This document shows, one piece after another, positions 29,953 through 38,877 of a stretch of 64,000 nucleotides of DNA. Made by a program: the position numbers and the translations under genes. Below the pieces are notes generated by a model. The model made no database searches and was not told the DNA's origin. It saw only the letters and a list, made by a program, of their open reading frames with translations. How positions within the stretch are numbered: the first letter of the stretch is position 1; each line of letters starts with the position of its first letter. This DNA is from Galbitalea sp036271795 (lineage in GTDB: Bacteria; Actinomycetota; Actinomycetes; Actinomycetales; Microbacteriaceae), in assembly GCA_036271795.1 (NCBI GenBank), contig DATAZY010000011.1:1-64000 (forward strand), in the 5' to 3' direction.

Positions 29953-29981
29953 CACATAGGCTCTCACATGACCTAAGTCAA
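29953..29981 (-). promoter_or_regulatory. candidate whiB1 promoter
   Basis: On the minus strand TTGACT (29976-29981) and TATGTG (29953-29958) are separated by 17 bases. The start of transcription would be near 29946, leaving a leader of about 127 bases that contains the palindrome at 29921-29940. Confidence 0.35.
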
Positions 29982-30008
29982 ATCAATAGCTTTGTATGGG
30001 ATGTGGCT

Positions 30009-30422
30009 GTGAACCAGAGTCAGAAGCCGGCGCTGCTTTACACGTTGGCGGCGCTGATTTTCCTCGAGGGAGCCGCCCTGGCGGCTGCCACCGTTTATCT
30101 CGTCGTCGAGATATTTGTGGGGGATCCGCGATCTGTCACGACCGCGATCGCCTACGCCGTGACTGCTGCGGTCGTTGCCGTGCTCGTCCTGTTTGTGGGG
30201 CGTGCGACGCTCGGCGGGCGTCCATGGATCCGCGGGGCAACTGTCTGCATCGCGGTATTGCAACTGCTTGTCGCGTACAGCATCCTCATCACGAAGGAGC
30301 CCACCCTCGGCTGGGTGCTCGCCGTTCCCGCGATCGTGCTCCTCGTCCTGCTCTTCACCCGGCCGGTACTACGAGCAACGGCGCGCCGGTCTCGGGATGA
30401 TGAGGACGAACGGACCTTCTAG
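30009..30422 (+). CDS. four-helix membrane protein, unknown function
   Basis: About 137 residues from the GTG at 30009 (VNQSQKPALLYTL). Hydrophobic helices are at about residues 10-32, 43-64, 73-93 and 98-113, and the tail is charged (RRSRDDEDERTF). An upstream in-frame start at 29934 would put the start codon inside the palindrome shared with whiB1 and gives a non-membrane N-terminus, so I prefer the later codon. No family recognised. Convergent with the peroxiredoxin gene. Confidence 0.7.
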   Translation: MNQSQKPALLYTLAALIFLEGAALAAATVYLVVEIFVGDPRSVTTAIAYAVTAAVVAVLVLFVGRATLGGRPWIRGATVCIAVLQLLVAYSILITKEPTLGWVLAVPAIVLLVLLFTRPVLRATARRSRDDEDERTF

Positions 30423-30892
30423 TCCAGTCCGAGCTTCTTGCGCAGGCTCGCGACGTGGCCGGCGGCCTTGACGTTGTAGAGGGGAAGGACGATTTTGCCA
30501 TCCGGCCCGACCACGAAGGTCGAACGAAGGGTGCCCGTGACCGTCTTGCCGTAGAGCGATTTCTCGCCGTAAGCGCCGTACGCGTTGTGCACCGTGAGGT
30601 CGGGGTCGCTCAGGAGTCGGAAGTTGAGCCCCTCCTCATTCTGGAACTTCTTGAGGGCGGGAAGTCCGTCCTTCGAGACGCCGAGCACCTGGTAACCGGC
30701 GGACTTCAGCGAGTTGATGCTGTCGCGAAAATCGCAGGCTTGCGTCGTGCAGCCGGGGGTGGATGCGGCGGGGTAAAAGTACACAATCGTGTTCTTCCCG
30801 GCGAAATCGCCGAGTGAGACGGGCGCGCCATCCTGGTCCGGGAGTGTGAACGCGGGAGCGGTGTCCCCGACTTCCAGTCTCGTCTCGGTCAT
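30419..30892 (-). CDS. bcp: thioredoxin-dependent peroxiredoxin, Bcp type
   Basis: A 157-residue thiol peroxidase. Peroxidatic Cys48 (STPGC) and resolving Cys53 (TTQACDF) are five residues apart, as in E. coli Bcp, and FYPAASTPGCT is the family motif. It reduces hydrogen peroxide and organic hydroperoxides with thioredoxin. The ATG at 30892 is preceded by GGAG; the upstream in-frame ATGs would overlap the tRNA promoter. It overlaps the preceding membrane-protein gene by four bases. Confidence 0.95.
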   Translation of the reverse strand: MTETRLEVGDTAPAFTLPDQDGAPVSLGDFAGKNTIVYFYPAASTPGCTTQACDFRDSINSLKSAGYQVLGVSKDGLPALKKFQNEEGLNFRLLSDPDLTVHNAYGAYGEKSLYGKTVTGTLRSTFVVGPDGKIVLPLYNVKAAGHVASLRKKLGLD

Positions 30893-30924
30893 GCTTTCTC
30901 CTTGCTGTTCGGCGCGTGCTCTCA

Positions 30925-30933
30925 TGCTAATCT
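30925..30933 (+). promoter_or_regulatory. extended -10 element of tRNA-Lys
   Basis: TGC followed by TAATCT fits an extended -10 box about 30 bases before the tRNA. No convincing -35 box is seen. Confidence 0.35.
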
Positions 30934-30963
30934 TGCTTCTCGGTCCGGAAGTTTCGACCGCAC

Positions 30964-31036
<73 letters not shown>

Positions 31037-31039
31037 CCC

Positions 31040-31071
31040 ACTCCCCTGTATTTCCGCGGAAGTACAGGAGT
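31040..31071. terminator. imperfect hairpin directly after tRNA-Lys
   Basis: ACTCCCCTGTATTTCC pairs with GGAAGTACAGGAGT through a centre TTCCGCGGAA that is a perfect palindrome (31052-31061). A 2-base bulge and one mismatch interrupt the stem. It is either the tRNA terminator or part of the attachment region bound by the integrase or excisionase. Confidence 0.5.
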
Positions 31072-31207
31072 TATCGTGATCGCTCAGACCTCTCATCTGA
31101 CATTTATCTGTCATAAACCCCGTCCGAAGCCGACCCCTATCGGGTGTTCTGGGACTCTTCTGGAGCAGTTCCGACCACCCTCGGGTGCGGCCGCGCACCT
31201 GAAGGGT

Positions 31208-31414
31208 ATGAACGACAACCCCGCACCCACAGCACCACGCCTCGAGCACCTCTTGACCGTCCAGGAGCTCTCCGACTACCTCGGCATCCCGGTCGCCACG
31301 CTCTACGACTGGCGGGTCGACCACCGGGGCCCCAAGGCGGTGAAACTCGGCCACGCCCTCCGCTACCCGGAGAGCGCCGTCCAGGAGTGGGTCCAGGAGC
31401 GACTCGATGCCTAG
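31208..31414 (+). CDS. xis: excisionase (AlpA/MerR-type helix-turn-helix)
   Basis: A 68-residue protein: MNDNPAPTAPRLEHLL then a helix-turn-helix (LTVQELSDYLGIPVATLYDWRVDHRGPKAVKLG) and a short wing (LRYPESAVQEWVQERL). Excisionases of this size recognise attachment-site repeats and tilt the integrase toward excision. I start at ATG 31208, preceded by GAAGGG. The stop overlaps the integrase start by eight bases, which couples the two. Confidence 0.88.
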   Translation: MNDNPAPTAPRLEHLLTVQELSDYLGIPVATLYDWRVDHRGPKAVKLGHALRYPESAVQEWVQERLDA

Positions 31415-32642
31415 ACCAGTCCAGCCAATCGGTACCTTCGGCATCATCCGGGTGAAGAAAGTCCGTGAGCACACCTTTTATGCGAGCACCCGATTCCGCG
31501 ACTACGACGGCGGCTACATCCGGTTCAGCGCCACCGGCGGCACCGACGGGGGCGCCCAACGTGAGTTGAAGAAGAAGCTTGCCGACTACACCGAATCGCA
31601 GAACACCGATGGCATCACCAGCCGCACCCCGCTGGGCGATGTCGCGGCGATCTGGCTGCAGGAGATCAGCGCGGCCCAACAGCTGTCCCCGCAGACCTTC
31701 GACGCCTACGCCGACAACCTCCGCACCGTCCTCATCCCGGATCTCGGCAAGATGCGCCTGTCCGAGCTCACCGTCGGTGTCCTCGACCGGTACTTCAAAC
31801 AACTGGCTGCCGACCATCCGTCTCGGGCACGTCGGGGTAAGGTCGTTCTCTCCCAGGTAATGGCGCTGGCGGTGCGACACGACGCCATCCGGACGAACCC
31901 CGTACTGATGACGGGGGCGCTGAAGAAATCACGGCATGAGGTGAAAGTCGTCAGCATCGACGAGCTTGCTCACATCCGCCGCATCATCGCCGAATGGCGC
32001 ACAGGCGAGGCGGTGATGGGGCCGAAACCCGACGGCCAGCTGGCCCAGATCTTCGACGTCATCCTCGGCACCGGCGCACGCATCGGCGAAGCCCTCGCTC
32101 TCCGCATCTGCGATATTCAATTCGGTGACACTGAAATGGGCTCCGCCGCCACGGTCACGATTTCTGGGACGATCGTTCCCCGACGAGGCCTCGGGCTGGT
32201 CCGGCAGGACCACCCCAAGCACTCCAAGCATTGGAGGGTCGTCACCGTGCCGTCATTCGTTGTCGCCGCGCTGAAGGCACGCAGTGCCGTCATCGACACC
32301 AGCGACCCCGACGGGCTGATCTTCCAGACTCGCAAGAGCACGATCCTGTCGCCGGCAAATGTGCGACGCCAGTGGCGCGCCATTCGGGCCGACCGGGTGG
32401 ATCTTCCCGCCAGCATCGACCTCGGCGACGTCACCCCGCACGTGTTCCGGAAGACCGCCGCTGACACGGTCGACAAGAAGATCGGAACCCGGATCGCGGC
32501 GGACATGCTCGGGCATTCTTCAACCGCCGTGACCGAGCAGTTCTATGTCCAACCCGTCAAGCATGTCGATCCCGCGACGGCCGCCGCCCTGCAAAGTCTC
32601 GCACCAGCACAATCGGCGCCGGTCCTGGTTCCGAGGGCGTAA
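31407..32642 (+). CDS. int: tyrosine-type site-specific integrase
   Basis: A 411-residue recombinase. An N-terminal arm-type DNA-binding region (1-75, IGTFGIIRVKKVREHTFYASTRF) is followed by a core-binding SAM-like domain (75-165) and the catalytic domain. Active-site residues are visible: Arg225 (GTGARIGEAL), His345 and Arg348 (PHVFRKT), His370 (MLGHSST) and nucleophile Tyr380 (EQFYV). Full length, so probably active. It catalyses integration into tRNA-Lys and, with the excisionase, excision. Confidence 0.95.
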   Translation: MPRPVQPIGTFGIIRVKKVREHTFYASTRFRDYDGGYIRFSATGGTDGGAQRELKKKLADYTESQNTDGITSRTPLGDVAAIWLQEISAAQQLSPQTFDAYADNLRTVLIPDLGKMRLSELTVGVLDRYFKQLAADHPSRARRGKVVLSQVMALAVRHDAIRTNPVLMTGALKKSRHEVKVVSIDELAHIRRIIAEWRTGEAVMGPKPDGQLAQIFDVILGTGARIGEALALRICDIQFGDTEMGSAATVTISGTIVPRRGLGLVRQDHPKHSKHWRVVTVPSFVVAALKARSAVIDTSDPDGLIFQTRKSTILSPANVRRQWRAIRADRVDLPASIDLGDVTPHVFRKTAADTVDKKIGTRIAADMLGHSSTAVTEQFYVQPVKHVDPATAAALQSLAPAQSAPVLVPRA

Positions 32643-32773
32643 CTGCAATCTGGCCAGACCTCTTGACATTTGCTGTGGCTCCGCTCCCACATGGGTGGAG
32701 AACCGACCGACGCCACCGTGATCTTTTCGGGGCAATATGCGTACCGCCGGTCCGACGCAATTGAGCGACTGTG

Positions 32774-33376
32774 TCAGCTGCGTCTTCGCCCCGTCGTCCT
32801 ACGCGGTTCACTGCCAGCATAAAAGGCCTGCTCCGCCTTTCGACGGGCGGCGACGTCGTCCTTGACAAACTGCCTAAAGTCCTCGTCCCTGTTTTCGATC
32901 GTGCGTTCTTCTTGAAGGGCGGCTGGTGTCTCTCCCGGCCACACTGTCAGCCTGGTCGGCCGGTCGCTATTGAGTGTGGTGCCTGCGATGGCAACCCAGT
33001 CGCGCAGCCGCTGCCGTGCTGCGGCGAAATCGGCATGCCAGCGGATCGGGACCGAGCCATCTTGTTCGGGATCGTAGGCGCAGAGGCGGTGAAGGTGGAG
33101 GGCGGAGAGTTCCCAGACAAGTTCCCGATGCCGGTGCCAGAACGGAGGGATGATCGTGACGGGGAGCCCGTAGTCGTGCCGGAGCCAGTTCACCCAGCTG
33201 TTGAGGACGTTCCACTCCTTCTCGGCCTCATCGGGCCCGAGGAGGTCCCAGTTAATCGGGTGCGGTGGTTCGGGCACGGAGAGATCTTCACGAGGAGGGC
33301 CGACGAACTCGGGATCCGGCTCATCAGCCTCCTCGGGATCCGGCGGGTCGATGAGAAACATGGGGGTCTCACTCAT
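32774..33376 (-). CDS. DUF4913-like element protein
   Basis: About 200 residues from ATG 33376 (MSETPMFLIDPPDPEEADEP), with an acidic N-terminus, a Trp-rich central region (WNVLNSWVNWLRHDYG and PPFWHRHRELVWELSALHLHRL) and a basic end (RRTTGRRRS). The Trp/His/Arg-Leu spacing resembles DUF4913 proteins on actinobacterial mobile elements, but the match is by eye. It is the last gene on the minus-strand conjugation module. Role unknown. Confidence 0.65.
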   Translation of the reverse strand: MSETPMFLIDPPDPEEADEPDPEFVGPPREDLSVPEPPHPINWDLLGPDEAEKEWNVLNSWVNWLRHDYGLPVTIIPPFWHRHRELVWELSALHLHRLCAYDPEQDGSVPIRWHADFAAARQRLRDWVAIAGTTLNSDRPTRLTVWPGETPAALQEERTIENRDEDFRQFVKDDVAARRKAEQAFYAGSEPRRTTGRRRS

Positions 33377-33436
33377 CCTCGTGCGCACCCACATCCCATG
33401 GCACGAACGTCCGCGGGTGAGCGCGGGAGGGGATTG

Positions 33437-33994
33437 TCACAGCGCGAGCCCCGCCGACCGTCGTGGGCCGCCTTCGCCGGCGCCGTCCGGGACAATTCCG
33501 ACGAGTTGATCTCGACGCCGCGCCGAACGCGCGACCGCAACCGAGCGTGCCGACACGGGGGTGCCGGTTGTCGCCATACCCGTGTCGACAGCCACGTTCG
33601 TCTCCAGCCCCGGGTTGCTGTCAAGGGTCTTGGTGACAGCTTTGCGGTCCACGGTGTAGTTCTGGCGTGCGGCGTCGTGCCCAAGTCTGTTCGCGACGAA
33701 CTCTTCCGCATGCTGGGTCTGTCCGTCGATGTCATGGTCGTAATCGTGGACGTATCCTTCGGCGACGAAGTGGTCGCCTTTCTGGAATAGCTGGTAGGAA
33801 CGTTCGGCGGCTTTGCGGTACTGGACGAGGTTGTGGAACGTGGATTCGAGTTGGGTGAACGATCCGTCATCGTTGCGGCGGAAGTGCTCCTGGCCGATCT
33901 TTGCGTAGAAGCGCGCTTCGCCCTTGCTGGTGATGGTTAGTTCCGGGTCGGTGACGATGAATCCGGAAAGGGACTGTTTGGTGCGGATTGCCAT
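33437..33994 (-). CDS. ssb: single-stranded DNA-binding protein (element-borne)
   Basis: A 185-residue protein. Residues 1-110 form an OB-fold: SLSGFIVTDPELTITSKGEARFYAKIGQ, then STFHNLVQYRKAAERSYQLFQKGDHFVAEGYV. The tail is polar and lacks the DDDIPF-like acidic tip of host SSB, so it probably does not recruit host partners the same way. GGAG lies eight bases before ATG 33994. It likely coats transferred single strands during conjugation. Confidence 0.9.
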   Translation of the reverse strand: MAIRTKQSLSGFIVTDPELTITSKGEARFYAKIGQEHFRRNDDGSFTQLESTFHNLVQYRKAAERSYQLFQKGDHFVAEGYVHDYDHDIDGQTQHAEEFVANRLGHDAARQNYTVDRKAVTKTLDSNPGLETNVAVDTGMATTGTPVSARSVAVARSARRRDQLVGIVPDGAGEGGPRRSAGLAL

Positions 33995-34151
33995 CGGACT
34001 GCTCCTTCTATCTGCTCAGGTGATGGCATCGTCTGGTGCCTCAACGCTGAGGTGCGATTTCGCTACCAAACTGGCACGCTTGCGATATTGGGCCGGGGGG
34101 GCGATTTCTCACTGTGTCGGATGACGGCGGCATTGTGTCGCGTGGCCCGGT

Positions 34152-35045
34152 TCACAGCATGCGCAGTCCACTATCCGTTGGCTGAATTGTTGGTGACGGA
34201 TCGGCCGGCACCGCTCGGTTGGTCGGTCCTCGGCCTGCGGTGATCCTCAGCGCGGAGCGGATTGTCGTTGCGGCTTCGCGCGGCGGCAGGCCTGCCTGGT
34301 AGGCGGCGGGGCCGAGGATGGCGTGCAGTTCTTCGGGCGGGATGCCGTTTTCGGCGCCGCGACATGCGGCCCAGAACAGGGCACGGTTGCGTTCGCCCTC
34401 ACCCCGGGCCGCGACCCAGCGGGCGAGACCGTCGACATCCAGCTGCTGCCGGTGATGCGAGGAACTCGACGGAGCCGGGGTTGGGTCCAGGAATGCATGG
34501 AGCGCCTCCGCGTCAACGGATCCGGTCGCTCGTCTGGCTGTTGCGAATAGTACGTACCCTGCTTGCTGAGAGTCGACGCCTGCGTGGGAGGGTGGGGCGA
34601 GGATGTAACCGCCGTCGCCGCGGAAGTCGATGTGGGCCCGTGGCGCCTGCCAGGACTGCTGCCGACGGTTCGGGTCGGCGGGGTAGTAGGCGTGGATCCC
34701 ACCGGACGGCGTCCGGATCAGCGCCGCCCACCCGCTGACAAGCCCAGCGCGCCTCGCCCGCTCAAACGGCGCAAAACCGGATCCTTGAGGATGGTTGTCG
34801 ATGTCAACGACGTCGATTCCGGAGGCGGCACCGGTCGGGATTCCGATGTTCGCCTCTGGAGTCCGGGTCCACCATGCCCGGACTTGATCCAGTTGGGCGC
34901 TGGCATCGTGGAAGCCATGCTCGGTCAACGGGCGTTTCTCCCCGGGCACGCAAGGGAACACGGGAAGTCCCCCCATCGCCAGATGGGTGGCGGCAAGCGG
35001 TAGCGGCAGCCTTGACGCTTCGGATACCAACGCGACGAGGTCCAT
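34152..35045 (-). CDS. bifunctional primase-polymerase (prim-pol) protein
   Basis: A 297-residue protein. The archaeo-eukaryotic primase core is clear: PVFPCVPGEKRPLTEHGF, IDVVDIDNH (metal-binding Asp pair), SGGIHAYYP (His) and HIDFRGDGGYILAPPS. A C-terminal helical region (LDVDGLARWVAARGEGERN) is typical of element-borne prim-pols. It could prime the complementary strand of the transferred DNA. The ATG at 35045 shares TGATG with the stop of the preceding gene (a GTG at 35048 is also possible), so translation is coupled. Confidence 0.9.
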   Translation of the reverse strand: MDLVALVSEASRLPLPLAATHLAMGGLPVFPCVPGEKRPLTEHGFHDASAQLDQVRAWWTRTPEANIGIPTGAASGIDVVDIDNHPQGSGFAPFERARRAGLVSGWAALIRTPSGGIHAYYPADPNRRQQSWQAPRAHIDFRGDGGYILAPPSHAGVDSQQAGYVLFATARRATGSVDAEALHAFLDPTPAPSSSSHHRQQLDVDGLARWVAARGEGERNRALFWAACRGAENGIPPEELHAILGPAAYQAGLPPREAATTIRSALRITAGRGPTNRAVPADPSPTIQPTDSGLRML

Positions 35046-36130
35046 CACAGGCCCAGCGGTGGAGTCACGGCAACGACCGGCGTTGGGTCGGGCGGGCCAG
35101 ACGGGCGGGCGGGCGCGGGTGGGCGTGCGGAGCGCTCGGGCGGGGGTGTCTCGCGGAGCAAGCCTGGTGGGTCGCCGTTGCCTGTCTGGATTGTCGGCAT
35201 GCTGTCCAGGATGGTCACCGCGGCGGCGCGGACGCGTTCACCGGTGGCTTGCATGACCTCGGTGGGGGTTTTGCCTTCCACGGCGGTGGCCCAGGAGGCG
35301 ACGTAGGGGATGGTGTAACAACTGGTGTCGAGGTTGTGCGCCGCGCCGACCATCAGCGCCACCGATTCGGTTTCCACCTCGCCAATGCCGCGGTGTGCGG
35401 TCGCGTCCGGGTTGTCTGGGCCGTGGAGCATCACGTGAGCGAGTTCGTGGGCGAGGGTTTTCACCTGAGCCGCATCATCCATGTCCCTGCGCACCGCCAC
35501 GGTGTGCGTGATGTAGTCGGTGAGCCCGTTCGCGCCGTGGATCGACTGCGCGTCTGCCACCCGTTGGATTCTGAATCCGCGGTCATGGATTTGGGCGGCC
35601 AGGCCATCCCACAGCCCGTCGGGGGCTGTGCCGTGCAGGAGCTGCGGTGTTGGCCGCTCGGGCACCGAGTCTCCTGCCGTCTGGGACAGGTCCCAGACGT
35701 AGGCGGGCCGCACTCCGATCATCCGGGGCCGCACTACCTCACCGGGACGCGGTTTCTCCATCCGCCCCAGCCGCCGCCACGACTCCGCATTCTGTGGTGT
35801 GGCTGTGGCGAACCGGGCTGTCACGGGGGCTTGGATCATGTAGCCGGTCTGACCTTTCTCCACGGAACGGTTCAGTTGCTGCCATTGTTTGAACCCGGCC
35901 ACGTAGGAGGGCACCGGTTCCGTGACGCGTCCGGCCGTGTAGGCGGCCAGGTGCTGTACCCAGATCAGCAGAGTGTTGTTGAACGACCGGGACCGAAATC
36001 GAGCGGCGAATTCCATCGCCCGCCGCCAGTCGTCCCCCGAGACCAGACCATCGACAGCATCAACCAACCGCTCGTGCAGGTCGGCTAGCTTAGCGTCGCG
36101 TATGGCCTTCGCTGCGTTCGGCTGCGGCAT
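35045..36130 (-). CDS. ArdC-like antirestriction/zinc metalloprotein
   Basis: A 361-residue protein. Residues about 20-105 match the ArdC ssDNA-binding domain (FRSRSFNNTLLIWVQHLAAY...YVAGFKQWQQLNRSVEKGQTG). Residues about 220-245 hold a zinc-peptidase site, TLAHELAHVMLHG (His228, Glu229, His232), as in ImmA/IrrE-type proteins. The last 70 residues are Pro-rich. ArdC-type proteins shield incoming DNA during conjugation. GGAG precedes ATG 36130. Confidence 0.88.
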   Translation of the reverse strand: MPQPNAAKAIRDAKLADLHERLVDAVDGLVSGDDWRRAMEFAARFRSRSFNNTLLIWVQHLAAYTAGRVTEPVPSYVAGFKQWQQLNRSVEKGQTGYMIQAPVTARFATATPQNAESWRRLGRMEKPRPGEVVRPRMIGVRPAYVWDLSQTAGDSVPERPTPQLLHGTAPDGLWDGLAAQIHDRGFRIQRVADAQSIHGANGLTDYITHTVAVRRDMDDAAQVKTLAHELAHVMLHGPDNPDATAHRGIGEVETESVALMVGAAHNLDTSCYTIPYVASWATAVEGKTPTEVMQATGERVRAAAVTILDSMPTIQTGNGDPPGLLRETPPPERSARPPAPARPSGPPDPTPVVAVTPPLGL

Positions 36131-36245
36131 TGGTGTCTCCTTTCGGTGTCCCAGCTTTGTGCGGTTAGATGAGACAAAACAGGTGCGTCAGGGGAACCGA
36201 ACGTGAGTTGAGAGCGGCCCGGCTCCCGCCGCCGGGTGATGTCGG

Positions 36246-38009
36246 TTACTGGGGTCGGAGTTGTTCTTCCAGGGCGGAGCGTTGTTCCTGCAGTCGCTGG
36301 GCATCGGGCCGGGCGGTCCAGGGACGCAGGTCCGTGATGATCGGCCTCGCGGTGCGGAGCATGGTCACGCTGGTCCCGAATGGCAGCGTTCGCAGCACGT
36401 TCGGCGGCAGGACGGGCACCCGGCGCAGGGAGCGTTGGGAGGAGTAGCCGCCGTATTGGTCGGTGGACACGGAGTCGGTCTGTTCGTCCCGGTCGCCGAT
36501 GAGGGTGGAAAGGTCCTGCAGGTCGCGGCTGTTGGAGGCGCCGCCGAGGATGATTTTCACGATCGACGCATCCCAGATGGCGTTCGCGTTGTTGTCGCCC
36601 CATTTCTCCCGAGCTTGTGCCAGGGACTGCAGGACCGGCATGGTGGTGATCCCCGTCCCGCCGCCCTCGGCCATCAGCGTTGGGAGGGATGGGAGCGGTG
36701 CGAGGTTGCCGATCTCGTCCAACGCCATCAGGACCGGGGGGTCCAGGCGTGCTCCCGGGGAGCGGGCCGCCAGTTTCCGGGCGGTCTCCACCAGGTCTTC
36801 GATGAACGCAGCGACCAGCCCGGCGGACGCCCCAGCCCCAGCCCCGGTCGCCAGCAGATACAGGGTCCCCTGGTCGGTGAGGAACTTGGTGGGGTCGAAG
36901 GCCCCACTGCCTCGTGAGGTTACTGCGTCGAGGACGCGCGGGTCGGCGAGGGCCTGGAAGGCGAGGCCGACGCCTTGCCAGATCGAGTCGCGGGTTCGGG
37001 GGTCGGATTGGATCATCGAGTCCAGGGAGTCCGCCCACCCGTATGCCGCCTCGGTGTTGGTTTGCAGGATCCGGACGGCGTCGCCTGCCGCGGAGGGGCT
37101 GAGCGCCCACTGGTAGACGGTGCGGGCATCCCGACCGTCGAGCGCGGCGGCGTGGAGTAACGATTGGATCGCGGCACGGGTTTTGCCTTCCCAGAATGAC
37201 CCGTTTTCGACCGCGTGGCCGCCGAGGCCGGTGCTCGCGGCGAGGCCGTTGGCGCGGATCATCGCAGTGAGTGGGTCTTCGCACCCGCGCACCGGTGACC
37301 ACCGCAACCCAATCGGTAGGCCCGGTGCGAGCTGTTGCGGATCGAACACCGCGACCGGGCCGCCCCGCTTTTCCCGGGCGCGGAGGGTCGCGGTCAGATT
37401 GTCGGGTCTGGTGCTGGTGGTGATCACCGCACCGGGAGCGTCGAGGATCGCGTTGATGACGATATGCAGCCCTTTTCCGCTGCGGGGTGGGCCGATCAGC
37501 AAGATGGAATCCTCAACGGTTGCCCATACCTGCCGCCCGCGGGCGCGACCGAGAAGATACCCAACATCCGACGGTGCCGCGTGCTGCAATGAGGGCCGGA
37601 ATGTTCGCGCCTGTTTGACCAGATGCTTGGGCGACGCCAGCCGGCGTATTTCTGATGCGGTCGCGGTGCCCTCGAGCCTTCGCGGGTCCGGTTGAGAGGA
37701 GTGGGCGCGGATCTTGGCTATCGCGAGCACCGTCGCAAGAACAACGACGGTCAGCATGACGGCGACGACTGCCCAGTACAGCATCCAGTTCAACCCGCGC
37801 ACCCCGAGTGCCAGGCCAGGGTCCAACGGGCGGGCGAGGACTCCGATGCCAGCCCCGATTCCACCCGTCGGCGCCGGGAGGCCGGTGAGCCACCCCGCCA
37901 CGGTGCCGGCGCCGCGGAGGATCAGCGCGAAGGCGAATCCTCCGGTCAGTGCACCGATGCCGAGGTTGAGCAGGTGGTCGTTGACCGGTCGAACCTGAGG
38001 CGCGCTCAC
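36246..38009 (-). CDS. type IV coupling protein (VirD4/TraG family)
   Basis: A 587-residue membrane ATPase. Two helix regions at residues 15-42 and 73-99 anchor it. The ATPase domain has Walker A GPPRSGKG (173-180), the TTSTRPDNL strand after it, and Walker B VLMALDEIGNL near 430. The final part (GGGTGITTMPVLQSLAQARE) is the TraG/VirD4 hallmark. It brings the relaxed DNA strand to the secretion channel. GTG start 38009 overlaps the preceding gene by four bases. Confidence 0.93.
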   Translation of the reverse strand: MSAPQVRPVNDHLLNLGIGALTGGFAFALILRGAGTVAGWLTGLPAPTGGIGAGIGVLARPLDPGLALGVRGLNWMLYWAVVAVMLTVVVLATVLAIAKIRAHSSQPDPRRLEGTATASEIRRLASPKHLVKQARTFRPSLQHAAPSDVGYLLGRARGRQVWATVEDSILLIGPPRSGKGLHIVINAILDAPGAVITTSTRPDNLTATLRAREKRGGPVAVFDPQQLAPGLPIGLRWSPVRGCEDPLTAMIRANGLAASTGLGGHAVENGSFWEGKTRAAIQSLLHAAALDGRDARTVYQWALSPSAAGDAVRILQTNTEAAYGWADSLDSMIQSDPRTRDSIWQGVGLAFQALADPRVLDAVTSRGSGAFDPTKFLTDQGTLYLLATGAGAGASAGLVAAFIEDLVETARKLAARSPGARLDPPVLMALDEIGNLAPLPSLPTLMAEGGGTGITTMPVLQSLAQAREKWGDNNANAIWDASIVKIILGGASNSRDLQDLSTLIGDRDEQTDSVSTDQYGGYSSQRSLRRVPVLPPNVLRTLPFGTSVTMLRTARPIITDLRPWTARPDAQRLQEQRSALEEQLRPQ

Positions 38010-38410
38010 CGGCTGCTCCGGGCGTAGACGAGGGTGCCAGAGGTTGTCCCGAACAGGAGCACATCGCTCATTCCTTGCGGCGCGGTGAGCGGGTCGATCA
38101 CGGCGTATGCCCGGCCGTCGCTGGCGGCACGGCCCTCGCGGAGGACCACCGCGATAGCGACCGCCTCGCCCGGGATGAAACCATCACCGACGAGTTCGCG
38201 CAGCTGAATTGTTCGTCCCGCCTCTCGAACCTCGAGATCGATCCGGCCGCCGTGTTGGTCTGCAATGGAATCGATTAGATGACCCACGAGATCTCGGCCA
38301 ATGGGGCCGGAGAGGAACATGCGCCCATCCACTGTCGCGGTCATCGTTCCGTTGTCCCCCATCGCGACGACGACGCGGGGGAGAGGTTGCGGAATTGGAC
38401 GGTTTTGCAC
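38006..38410 (-). CDS. conserved element protein, unknown
   Basis: A 134-residue soluble protein (MQNRPIPQPLPRVVVAMGDNG...) with no membrane segment and an even mixture of beta-like stretches: TMTATVDGRMFLSG, RIDLEVREAGRT. GTG start, with GGAG nine bases before it. It is coupled by overlap to the coupling protein, so it may be a cytoplasmic accessory of DNA delivery. No family recognised. Confidence 0.7.
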   Translation of the reverse strand: MQNRPIPQPLPRVVVAMGDNGTMTATVDGRMFLSGPIGRDLVGHLIDSIADQHGGRIDLEVREAGRTIQLRELVGDGFIPGEAVAIAVVLREGRAASDGRAYAVIDPLTAPQGMSDVLLFGTTSGTLVYARSSR

Positions 38411-38576
38411 GGTGCTCTCCTGCGTGGACGGGGACGATGGTCTGCGTCTGTCAGGTGCGTTGGATTCGCCAGCCCCATGAGCCCTCTGCTATGCAGATGT
38501 TTGAGCTTGGCCACTGCCGACCGGGATCAAGGAGTGCCGTCCCGTTGATATGCCCGCCATCGTGACGCGAACCGGG

Positions 38577-38598
38577 TACACTAGATCTCAAGAATCTA
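38577..38598 (+). promoter_or_regulatory. -10 element and palindromic operator of the toxin-antitoxin pair
   Basis: TACACT (38577-38582) is a good -10 box. TAGAT and ATCTA (38582-38598, 7-base centre) form an inverted repeat overlapping it. AbrB-type antitoxins usually bind such sites in their own promoter. Confidence 0.45.
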
Positions 38599-38616
38599 CA
38601 GAAATGAGGGCACAGG

Positions 38617-38877
38617 ATGGATATGGCGACAGTCTCTGCAAATGGACAAATCACCGTCCCAGCGGATGTCCGGCGGGCCCTGCGACTCGAGCCCGGCGAC
38701 AAGATCGCGTTCGTGACCAACGAACTCGGCGACATCACCGTGGTCAAGCCGCTCGCCGCGGCGCTGATCGAGGCACAGCGCAGCTTCGCGGGTGCCGCTG
38801 AAGAAGCCCGGCTGGGTTCTGTGGACGATGTCGACCGTGTCGTCGCGGAGGTCCGGGCCGAGCGCCGCACCGCGTGA
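38617..38877 (+). CDS. AbrB/MazE-type antitoxin
   Basis: An 86-residue protein. Residues 1-48 form the swapped-hairpin AbrB domain: ATVSANGQITVPADVRRALRLEPGDKIAF. The C-terminal half (IEAQRSFAGAAEEARLG...) is acidic and helical and would wrap the toxin. GAGGG lies seven bases before ATG 38617. It is on the plus strand, opposite to the surrounding conjugation operon, and is coupled (GTGA overlap) to the PIN toxin. Confidence 0.9.
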   Translation: MDMATVSANGQITVPADVRRALRLEPGDKIAFVTNELGDITVVKPLAAALIEAQRSFAGAAEEARLGSVDDVDRVVAEVRAERRTA

